Below, piece by piece: positions 18,053-25,210 of a stretch of DNA of 64,000 bases (position 1 is the first letter of the stretch; every line of letters starts with the position of its first letter). The notes beneath the pieces are model-generated. The model worked only from the letters and a program-made list of their open reading frames with translations. It ran no database searches and was not told where the DNA came from. The DNA comes from Catellatospora tritici (GTDB lineage Bacteria > Actinomycetota > Actinomycetes > Mycobacteriales > Micromonosporaceae). A program made the position numbers and the translations under genes. Location: contig NZ_JAHRCY010000036.1 of the NCBI RefSeq assembly GCF_019083965.1, positions 1 to 64,000 of the forward strand. Direction: 5' to 3'.

Positions 18053-19885
18053 GTGTTCGCGATGCGGTCGAGTCCGGCGGGTCAACGGTCGGCTACGGAT
18101 GGGTCGCCGCTGTGCAGCACCTGCCATGGCAAGCCGGTCCACACCTGCGCTGCTTGTGGGCGGGTCGACAAGGCTGCACGGCGCGGGCCGGACGGGCCGT
18201 TGTGCCCGCCCTGCTACGAGCGCGGCGGTCGGCAGCCGCGCCGTTGCGGTCGCTGCGGCCAGACGCGCCGGATCTCCGTGCGTGGTCGCGACGGCGGCCC
18301 GGACCTGTGTCGGCGCTGCAATCTGCAACCCGTGGTGGAGTGCGCTGGATGCGGGCGATTTCGACCTTGTGCCTTCGCGGCCACTGCGCGGCCGCTATGC
18401 GTGTCGTGCCGGCCGAGGCGGGCAGCGCCATGTGCCCGGTGCGGCAGAAACTGCCCGCCCGCCGCCCGGTGGCCCATCGGCGGGGTCTGCCGTCACTGTT
18501 ACCGCCACGCTCGCGCCAACCCGTCGCCTTGCCCTTCGTGCGGCAACGTCCGTGTGCTGGTCGCGAGCGACTCCCGCGGCCGCGACGTGTGCGGACCGTG
18601 CGCCGGTAGCGCGATCGACTACACGTGTCGTACGTGCGGCGAAGCCGAGGAACGATACCGCCATGGCGAATGCGTCCGGTGCGTCGCGCGATCAAAGGTG
18701 GAAGACCAGTTCCGCGGGCCCGAGGGATCTGTTCCGGTGGAGCTCACGCCGCTGCTGGCGGCGCTTGCCGCAGCGCATCGGCCGCGTTCGGTGCTGGCAT
18801 GGGTCGAGCGTGGTGACGGCAGCGCGGCGCTGCTACGTGACCTGGTGCGATCCGGTTCCGCCGTCACGCATGAGGCCCTGGACACCGCAACTCAGCAGTG
18901 CGCCGCTGCCGCACTGCGTGAGATGCTCGTCCACGCCGGTGTCCTGCCTCGCCGCAACGAGCAACTCGAGCAGCTGGCCCCCTGGCTGAGCCGGACATTG
19001 GCCATCGCACCCGCGCATCACCGGCAGGTGTTGCGCGCCTATGGCAACTGGTCGGTGCTGAGGCGTGCCAGGCAGCGCGCGGACCGGACCCGGTTCACCG
19101 CCGCCAGCGCCCGCAACGCCCGCCTCAAGGTCTCCACGGCTCTCACGTTCCTGCGCTGGCTCGACACGAGCGACCTCACACTTGAGCGGGCTCGTCAGGC
19201 ACACGTGGACACGTGGATTGAGGGTGGCGGCCTCAACCGGCGACTTCTCGGCGACTTCCTCACCTGGGCCAACCGCCGAGGACTGGCCGAGAAGCTGTCC
19301 GTCGCCGCGATCGCGCCGTCTGGCCCCGACTTGTCCATGACCGAAGACCAGAGGTGGGCACTGCTCGACCGCGTCCTCCACGACGCGACGATCTCCGTCG
19401 ACGTCCGGGCGGCCGCATCGTTGCTGCTCATCTACGGCTTGCCGGTGACGTTCATCGCGACCCTCACCACCGACAACGTCACCACCCGCAGTGGCGAGCA
19501 CTTCCTGCAGGTAAAGGAACATCACACACAGCTGCCGCCCGCCGTTGCCGCCCTCATCGCGCAAGCCGCGTCCGCAGCGCGCACTTCATCGCTGGTCGGG
19601 CGTGCCGTGCCCGGCACACCGTGGCTGTTTCCCGGTCGCCTGGCGGGTCGGCCCCTCTCAGCAGCCGCCCTGTGCGAAAGACTGCGCCAGAACGGAATTC
19701 GGATTCGCCGTGCGCGCAACTCCGCGCTGGTCAGTCTGGCAGAGGAGCTGCCCGCGCCGGTACTGAGCAAGATCCTCGGGATCAGTATCACGGCTGCGAT
19801 CAGATGGACGCACCACGCCAAGCGCGACTGGCTCGCCTTCGTCGGCGCACGCGCCGCGGGGGCCACGAGCCGTTCACAGCGATGA
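18053..19885 (+). CDS. Zinc-ribbon protein with degenerate tyrosine-recombinase domain
   Basis: A 610-aa protein. Residues 20-215 hold at least six CxxC-type zinc ribbons (CSTC, CAAC, CPPC, CRRC, CARCGRNC, CPSC, CRTC). The C-terminal 350 residues have the layout of a tyrosine recombinase core-binding plus catalytic domain, but key positions look replaced: the first Arg region reads LLLIYGLPVTFIATL, the LLGH box reads KILGIS, and the nucleophile region reads AIRWTHHAKRDW with Trp where Tyr is expected. It may be a DNA-binding relic of an integrase or a recombinase with an altered mechanism. It begins right where the neighbouring secreted-protein gene is truncated, suggesting the block arrived by insertion. 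Confidence 0.75.
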   Translation: MFAMRSSPAGQRSATDGSPLCSTCHGKPVHTCAACGRVDKAARRGPDGPLCPPCYERGGRQPRRCGRCGQTRRISVRGRDGGPDLCRRCNLQPVVECAGCGRFRPCAFAATARPLCVSCRPRRAAPCARCGRNCPPAARWPIGGVCRHCYRHARANPSPCPSCGNVRVLVASDSRGRDVCGPCAGSAIDYTCRTCGEAEERYRHGECVRCVARSKVEDQFRGPEGSVPVELTPLLAALAAAHRPRSVLAWVERGDGSAALLRDLVRSGSAVTHEALDTATQQCAAAALREMLVHAGVLPRRNEQLEQLAPWLSRTLAIAPAHHRQVLRAYGNWSVLRRARQRADRTRFTAASARNARLKVSTALTFLRWLDTSDLTLERARQAHVDTWIEGGGLNRRLLGDFLTWANRRGLAEKLSVAAIAPSGPDLSMTEDQRWALLDRVLHDATISVDVRAAASLLLIYGLPVTFIATLTTDNVTTRSGEHFLQVKEHHTQLPPAVAALIAQAASAARTSSLVGRAVPGTPWLFPGRLAGRPLSAAALCERLRQNGIRIRRARNSALVSLAEELPAPVLSKILGISITAAIRWTHHAKRDWLAFVGARAAGATSRSQR

Positions 19886-20185
19886 CACGCCCCCCCAACC
19901 CGGATAGAGCCACTGAGTGATTACCGCCTGGGCCCGCACCGGGCCGCACGGACGCCTAATGCCAGGTCGAGGACCAGTGATGATCGCCGTGGACCCGTTG
20001 TTGGTGCGGCTGATCCGGCTGCCAGCGGTGCCACTCTCCAACGTCCGGGTGATAGACGGGTACGAAGGCCGGCCGAGGTGACGGTAATCCAGTTCAATGC
20101 CGTTGCCCTCGGCGGTCTTCGTGACCTCTGCCCGACGTTCTTCGGCTGGGTCGCCCCTGACTGGTCTTCGTGACCGCCCGCTGGG
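19886..20185. other. Intergenic stretch after the recombinase-like gene
   Basis: No supported gene in 300 bases. Several short frames exist on both strands but none shows protein-like composition. The sequence leads into a RelE-like remnant and may contain the decayed start of that toxin gene or its antitoxin. Confidence 0.4.
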
Positions 20186-20326
20186 ATGTCGGCAGTCGGC
20201 CTTGGCGGCGGCGGCAACGACTGGCGCGTGCGGGTCAGCGAGTACCGGATCGTGTACGAGATCGACGACCCGACGCAGACAGTGACCGTCATGAGGGTGG
20301 CGCATCGGCGCGACGTATACCGCTAA
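20186..20326 (+). pseudogene. RelE/ParE-family toxin, C-terminal remnant
   Basis: A 46-codon frame whose last 36 residues match the C-terminal half of RelE-type mRNA-interferase toxins: GGNDWRVRVSEYRIVYEI, then MRVAHRRDVYR and stop. The N-terminal half (about 40 residues) is not in any frame upstream, and no antitoxin gene is visible. It is therefore a broken toxin-antitoxin module beside the recombinase-like gene. A perfect hairpin follows. Confidence 0.7.
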
Positions 20327-20334
20327 CCGGGTTC

Positions 20335-20368
20335 CGAGGCACGATGCGACCTTTCGCATCGTGCCTCG
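20335..20368 (+). terminator. Perfect 15-bp hairpin after the RelE remnant
   Basis: CGAGGCACGATGCGA (20335-20349), loop CCTT, then the exact complement to 20368. It is a strong stem-loop 8 bases after the TAA; it probably terminates the former toxin operon and may act in both directions. Confidence 0.7.
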
Positions 20369-20423
20369 ACACGTGCTGCGGCCGTACTTGCTAAAGCGGA
20401 GTACTGGCCTGGGCGCTGCGGCG

Positions 20424-21176
20424 CTATCCTGGCAGTGGCTGGCCGTTGACCAGCGCGGACCACGTCTCAGCGTCCACGATGCCGGTCTGGGCCCCAGTCG
20501 CCGACCAGACTTGCAACTGGAACGTTTTCACCGCTGCTTCGGTCTGGGAGCCGAAGTCGCCGTCCACGACGACGTCCATCCCCCGCGAGGCCAGTTGGCT
20601 CTGCACGGCGCTTACGGGGTCACCCTGGCTGCCCTGCTGCACCGGCACAATCAGCTTCTCCCAGGTGGACGCGAAGAGGACGATGAAATTCCCTTCACCA
20701 TGGGCATTGTTGAAATCCCTCACCGCAAACTTTGTTTGTGCCCCGTACACGCCGTCCACCACTATGTCGGCGCCGTGGTGGCGCAAGAGGTATTGCGCCG
20801 TCCTAACCACCTCGCCGTCGCTGCGGAGGTGGGGCCAGACCCTCACGGGCATCTTTAGAACCCGCTCATTCGACTTCGGAGAATAATCGACGCCGAAGCC
20901 ACCGGGCTGGTACGCCCAGGAGCGCACCGTGACGCGGTACTCCCTCAGCGGCACCATGTTCGGTATCACTCCGCGCACCTTCGTCGCTGTGCTGCCGGGA
21001 ACGGGTGGAAGCTGCGTAAAGCTGGCGCCACCGATCCAGTTGGCGATGATCTCGTAGCCGCTTTCGCCCTCCGAATGATCGTCGAATGAGACGAGTACGT
21101 CCATTAGGTTGGGAGGTGTCGGGCCAGCGATTGCCTGGGCGCTGTTCAGGTGCGGCGGGTTCAGCACGGGTGCCAT
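20424..21176 (-). CDS. Protein with two peptidoglycan-binding-like repeats
   Basis: A 250-aa protein. The N-terminal half resembles a fibronectin-III-type beta-sandwich (MDVLVSFDDHSEGESGYEI, VPLREYRVTVRSWAY). The C-terminal half has two PG_binding_1-type repeats (RTAQYLLRHHGADIVVDGVY and SAVQSQLASRGMDVVVDGDF). There is no catalytic domain or evident signal peptide. Start ATG 21176 follows GAAGGAG; a longer frame reaching 21602 is open but its extra residues are Gly-rich noise. The upstream membrane-protein gene at 21239 points the same way, so they may form an operon. A cell-wall role is plausible but unproven, since the export route is not visible. Confidence 0.75.
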   Translation of the reverse strand: MAPVLNPPHLNSAQAIAGPTPPNLMDVLVSFDDHSEGESGYEIIANWIGGASFTQLPPVPGSTATKVRGVIPNMVPLREYRVTVRSWAYQPGGFGVDYSPKSNERVLKMPVRVWPHLRSDGEVVRTAQYLLRHHGADIVVDGVYGAQTKFAVRDFNNAHGEGNFIVLFASTWEKLIVPVQQGSQGDPVSAVQSQLASRGMDVVVDGDFGSQTEAAVKTFQLQVWSATGAQTGIVDAETWSALVNGQPLPG

Positions 21177-21238
21177 GATCACTCCTTCGGATGACGGGTC
21201 AGCAGCGACAGGGCTGAAGTTTCCGAAGTGCGGTTCGC

Positions 21239-21496
21239 CTACCAGGCTACCGGGTTTGAGCGGCAGACAGCCCCAAATGGCGACAGATGCATGACTCGGC
21301 GATAAGCCCGCTGGCGGGCACGCAACGCCGCAACCCAGTCCGGCCCAAACCTGGCCAACGCCGCCGCCACCAGGGCCACCACGCTTACCAACCAGGACTT
21401 CACCTCCGGCGCCACCACCGGCCACGCCGTCGCGGCCACCACCAGCACACCGGCAAGCCAGAGCCGAACCCGGCCCGCCCGACCCCGCCCACGCAT
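21239..21496 (-). CDS. Small two-helix membrane protein
   Basis: An 85-aa protein with a basic N-terminus (MRGRGRAGRVRLW) and two hydrophobic segments (LAGVLVVAATAWPVVA and WLVSVVALVAAALARF) followed by a basic tail. ATG 21496 has GGAGGGGG immediately upstream, which supports it. It is located 62 bases before the peptidoglycan-binding-like gene on the same strand. The size and shape are holin-like, but no family is recognised. Confidence 0.5.
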   Translation of the reverse strand: MRGRGRAGRVRLWLAGVLVVAATAWPVVAPEVKSWLVSVVALVAAALARFGPDWVAALRARQRAYRRVMHLSPFGAVCRSNPVAW

Positions 21497-22044
21497 CCCC
21501 CCTCCGGCAATCTAGCGGCGCATCGGCAGACGTCACGGTCCCGCGATCGCCCTCCTCACCTCCACCGAGCGTCGCGGAAGATGCACGGAAGAATGTAGAC
21601 ACAGCGTTGCGTTGGTGCAGCTCACCAGCAGTTAGCTATTCGGTCTTGAAAACCGCCGCAACCACCTGGATCGTCCGACACCACGAAGATCATCGATAGA
21701 TGATCGGTCAAGGCTCATGTTGACGATCGAGGTGTTGTCCCACGAGTAGCCGCCGCATCAGCCCAAGCCGCAGTCACCGCGACCAGGGCTCATTCGTCGC
21801 GGTTCGTTGCTTGCACCAGCACGCCAGCGATGGACCAGTGCTGCAAATACGGCAGATTTCGAATACCTACACTCCGCCAGCTATACGAGCGGACTTGATG
21901 CACTGACCGGGCCGTCCGCAGCGTTTCGACGAAAGCATCCACTCATGTCCGTTGGGGCGGTGACCTTCACTCAGCAGGCGGATGCGAGACTAGCGTTTAC
22001 GTACTTCTATGGGACCATCGGATGGTCTCGCATGATGAGGTGCT
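21497..22044. other. 548-base intergenic region with a tRNA-Ser-like fragment and a palindrome
   Basis: No supported gene. Around 21635-21652 the sequence CGGTCTTGAAAACCG matches the anticodon arm of an actinobacterial tRNA-Ser (loop CTTGAAA, anticodon TGA), but acceptor, D and T arms are absent. At 21688-21705 there is a 7-bp palindrome, GATCATC-GATA-GATGATC. One copy of a 42-bp imperfect direct repeat lies at 21845-21886. These fit the edge of a mobile or recombined segment. Confidence 0.5.
21845..21886 (+). repeat. Left copy of a 42-bp imperfect direct repeat flanking the NB-ARC-WD40 gene
   Basis: It aligns without gaps to 24985-25026 at 33 of 42 positions. The most conserved part is CACTCCGCCAGCT followed by a near-match. 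It lies 158 bases upstream of the gene start; the partner lies 7 bases past its stop. Confidence 0.65.
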
Positions 22045-24978
22045 GTGGGTCGAGGTCGTTGGTCCGGGCCCCTGCTGGTGGGTGTGGCCGCCGTACTGGC
22101 TGGTGCAGGCGTGTTCGTGGTGAAGGCTCCTGCGGCCGGCTTGCCCGCTTCGCTACCTGTTCCGGTGGGGTTGCTGCTGCTGGCTGCAGGCGTCATGGTC
22201 GCTGCTTTGGGCTCGGTCTGGGTGATGCGGCACCGTGGCTGGCCGCGGTTCGTGCCAGCGCTGCTGGCGGGCGGTATCGCACTGGTGGCCGGCTTCGCCG
22301 CGATCTCGATCAACGCGGCGACCACGTCCCCACCTGCGTGGCCGTCCTGGCTGGCGTGGCTGCCGGTGCCGCCGGTGACGGCGGTGGTCCTGCTCATCGG
22401 CCTCGACGTAGTGTTGGCTGCCGCCGTGGCCCCGAAACGCGGTGTGCGACGAGTGTGGGCGATGGAACGCCCCGACGAGGCTGACCTCCCGCGTACCGCG
22501 CTGAGCGACCCGATCAGAGCCCAGCTGGCCGAGGCGGACGGTGGAACGGTCGGCCTGACGACCGGCTTGGTCGGCGCAGGCGGCTTCGGCAAAACGACCC
22601 TCGCCCGACTACTGTGCTCCGACCGCCGAGTGCGGCGCCTGTTCCGTGCGGGGGTGTGGGTGACTGTCGGCGAAGATGTCAAGGGCGCAGACCTCGCCCA
22701 GAAGATCAATGACATGTCCGAGCAGCTCACCGGGTCCAGACCTGGCTATGTCGACCCTGACCTGGCAGGGCAGCATCTCGGACAGTTGCTCGACCGGTCC
22801 GGTCGGGTACTGCTGGTGATCGACGACGTATGGCGCGCCGAGCAGCTGCGCCCGTTCATGCATTCCGGTCGTCGCGCGACCCGGCTCGTCACCACCCGGC
22901 GCCCTGACGTGTTGCCGCCATCGGCGCGAGCGCGCGGAGTGCGTGTGGACGAGCTGGAACCAGCGCAAGCCCGATTGATCTTAGCCGCAGGGCTTCCGCC
23001 GATCGGTGAGCCTGAAATGACCAGGCTGCTGCGGCTGACAGGTCGATGGCCGCTGCTGCTGCGCCTGGCCAACGGGCACCTGCGCGACGCACTCGATCCC
23101 AGACTAGGCATAAATGTAGCGGCAGCTCAGCTTGCCGACCAGCTCGAGCAGGAAGGGCCGGACACGCTGTCGCTGACCGACGAAGCCAGCCGGCAGCAGG
23201 CGGTCGCGGCCAGCATCAACGCAAGCCTCAACCTTCTGATTCCCGCCGCAGACGACCCCGTCGACTGCCGCGTGCTCTACACGCAACTGGCCGTGTTCGC
23301 CGAAGACAGCGACATCGACATCGCGCTACTACACGCACTGTGGGGCACTGGCAGCGGACTCAGCGCCAACCAGGTCGACCGCCTCTGCCGACGCCTGGCC
23401 AGCCTCAGCCTCGTCGCCGACTACCAGCCCGGCCGCTCGCTACGTCTGCACGACGTAATCCGCGCGCACCTGCGCACCATCAGCCGCGATGACCTTCCCG
23501 CTCTCCACGCCAGCCTCCTCGACGCAGCCCGCGGCATGCTCGCCGCGGCCACCGGCGACGAGGCGGGGCCTACGCCGTGGTGGCTGCTACCCGATCACGC
23601 CCGGTACCTGTGGCAGCACCTGTTCGAACACCTCCACACAGCCGGCCATGAAGACGAAGTTGCCGACCTGCTACGAGACCTGCGCTGGGCCGAAGCGAAA
23701 CTGCGTCGCGACGGACCGGCCGCCCTCGGCGGCGACTTCGGCCGCACCAGCGACCCCACCGTCGCGATCCTGCGGCAGGCCATCAGCCAGAACGCCCATC
23801 TACTGACTCCCCCGCCGGGCAGCGACCAGTGGTGGCTCGCCGACCAACTCGTCGACCGACTCTGGGGCATTCCCGGACTAGAACCCGTCCTCAACAATTA
23901 CCTGAACATCTTGCCCCAGCCTCTTCGCGACAAGCCCCGCAGCGCCGCCAACGCCTACGACCCCGCCCTACGCCGGACACTTACCGATGGCGTCAGCTGG
24001 TTCACCTCATGCGCGATCTCGCCGGACGGCACCTGGCTTGCCACCTTCAGCGCAATGGGCGGCTACGGCACGGCGGCCATCTGGGACAGCGCCACCGGCG
24101 CCCTGCGCCACACACTCCCCGGCCGGACCGGGCCGGTGCATTCCTGTGCGATCGCACCGGACGGCACCTGGATCGCCATCGGCGGCTACGGCGCGACATT
24201 GCTCTGGGACAGCATCACCGGAGCCCTGCGCAACACCCTGACCGACCGTAACCGCCTGGTGTCCTCGTGTGCCATCGCGCCGGACGGCACCTGGCTGGCC
24301 ACCACCGGCCACCGCAACAGCACGGCGCGGATCTGGGACAGCGCCACCGGCGCACTACGCCACAAACTCCGCGGTCACACGGCACCCGTGAACAGATGCG
24401 TCATCGCGCCGGACGGCACCTGGCTCGCCACGGCAAGCCGCGATGGCACGGCGCGGATCTGGGACAGCGCCACCGGCGCCCTGCGCCACACACTGACCGG
24501 CCACATCGCCCCCGTGATGACGTGCGTCATCGCGCCCGACGGCACCTGGCTGGCCACCGCTGGCGGCGACGGCACGGCCCGCATCTGGGACAGCACCACA
24601 GGCGCCCTGCGCCACACCCTCACCGGCCACACCGGGCCGCTGCACGTGTGTGCGATCGCGCCCGCCGGCACCTGGCTAGCCACCGCAAGCAGCGACGGCA
24701 CTGCCCGCATCTGGGACAGCGCCACCGGTCTTCTAAACCACGAGCTGCGTGGTCATACCGGACCGGTGCCCTCGTGTGCGATCGCCCCAGACGGCACCTG
24801 GCTCGCCACCGCAGGCCACGACGGCACTGCCCGCATCTGGGACTGCGCCACCGGCGCGCTACGTCGCACTCTCACCGGCCACACTGGCGCGATACGCCAG
24901 TGCGCGATAGCACCCGACGGCACCTGGCTCCTCACCAACGGCGGCGATCAAACAGCCCGGATCTGGGACGCCCGATGA
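22045..24978 (+). CDS. Membrane-anchored NB-ARC STAND NTPase with WD40 propeller
   Basis: A 977-aa protein. Residues 1-130 hold three to four hydrophobic helices. The NB-ARC core has Walker A GAGGFGKTTLA and Walker B VLLVIDDVW, followed by a TTRR arginine-type motif and a winged-helix-like region. From about residue 640 there are eight WD40 repeats, each around CAIAPDGTWLAT and ARIWDSATGALRHTL. The repeats are almost identical to each other, a sign of recent expansion. Plant-R-protein-like STANDs of this type are thought to open on ligand sensing by the propeller. GTG 22045 is preceded by GAGG. No partner gene is adjacent, so any effector must lie in the N-terminal membrane region. Confidence 0.9.
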   Translation: MGRGRWSGPLLVGVAAVLAGAGVFVVKAPAAGLPASLPVPVGLLLLAAGVMVAALGSVWVMRHRGWPRFVPALLAGGIALVAGFAAISINAATTSPPAWPSWLAWLPVPPVTAVVLLIGLDVVLAAAVAPKRGVRRVWAMERPDEADLPRTALSDPIRAQLAEADGGTVGLTTGLVGAGGFGKTTLARLLCSDRRVRRLFRAGVWVTVGEDVKGADLAQKINDMSEQLTGSRPGYVDPDLAGQHLGQLLDRSGRVLLVIDDVWRAEQLRPFMHSGRRATRLVTTRRPDVLPPSARARGVRVDELEPAQARLILAAGLPPIGEPEMTRLLRLTGRWPLLLRLANGHLRDALDPRLGINVAAAQLADQLEQEGPDTLSLTDEASRQQAVAASINASLNLLIPAADDPVDCRVLYTQLAVFAEDSDIDIALLHALWGTGSGLSANQVDRLCRRLASLSLVADYQPGRSLRLHDVIRAHLRTISRDDLPALHASLLDAARGMLAAATGDEAGPTPWWLLPDHARYLWQHLFEHLHTAGHEDEVADLLRDLRWAEAKLRRDGPAALGGDFGRTSDPTVAILRQAISQNAHLLTPPPGSDQWWLADQLVDRLWGIPGLEPVLNNYLNILPQPLRDKPRSAANAYDPALRRTLTDGVSWFTSCAISPDGTWLATFSAMGGYGTAAIWDSATGALRHTLPGRTGPVHSCAIAPDGTWIAIGGYGATLLWDSITGALRNTLTDRNRLVSSCAIAPDGTWLATTGHRNSTARIWDSATGALRHKLRGHTAPVNRCVIAPDGTWLATASRDGTARIWDSATGALRHTLTGHIAPVMTCVIAPDGTWLATAGGDGTARIWDSTTGALRHTLTGHTGPLHVCAIAPAGTWLATASSDGTARIWDSATGLLNHELRGHTGPVPSCAIAPDGTWLATAGHDGTARIWDCATGALRRTLTGHTGAIRQCAIAPDGTWLLTNGGDQTARIWDAR

Positions 24979-24984
24979 AACGTC

Positions 24985-25026
24985 GAATACCGCAGGTTCG
25001 GAATACGGCCACTCCGCCAGCTGTAC
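24985..25026 (+). repeat. Right copy of the 42-bp imperfect direct repeat
   Basis: Partner of 21845-21886 (33 of 42 identical). It starts 7 bases after the TGA of the NB-ARC-WD40 gene. Confidence 0.65.
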
Positions 25027-25177
25027 AGCGGCCGGGTTCCGGTCATCTGGCAGTTCGGCAGCCGAGTCGTCATCGGCGGCCAGAGACGTGCGACGCCAAT
25101 GCCTTCCGCGGGACCGAGGAGGACTTCGCCAAGCTCATCAACGCACCCGCCATGGTGTAGGCGTCACCGGACGCCAA

Positions 25178-25207
25178 GGGGCGACCGTGCCTCCCGGCGG
25201 TCGCCCC
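25178..25207 (-). terminator. Strong hairpin terminator after the FAD-P450 gene
   Basis: A perfect 10-bp stem GGGGCGACCG with CGGTCGCCCC and a 10-base loop, 4 bases beyond the stop at 25211. It could also stop transcription from the + strand STAND gene. Confidence 0.8.
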
Positions 25208-25210
25208 TGG

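Noticed and set aside
21635..21660. A tRNA-Ser gene
   Set aside because: Only the anticodon arm matches; no acceptor stem, D loop or T loop sequence is present.
22300..25000. Periodic ~126-bp repeats that could be taken for a CRISPR-like or satellite array
   Set aside because: They are in-frame WD40 codons of one protein; unit length, variability and coding frame exclude a CRISPR array.
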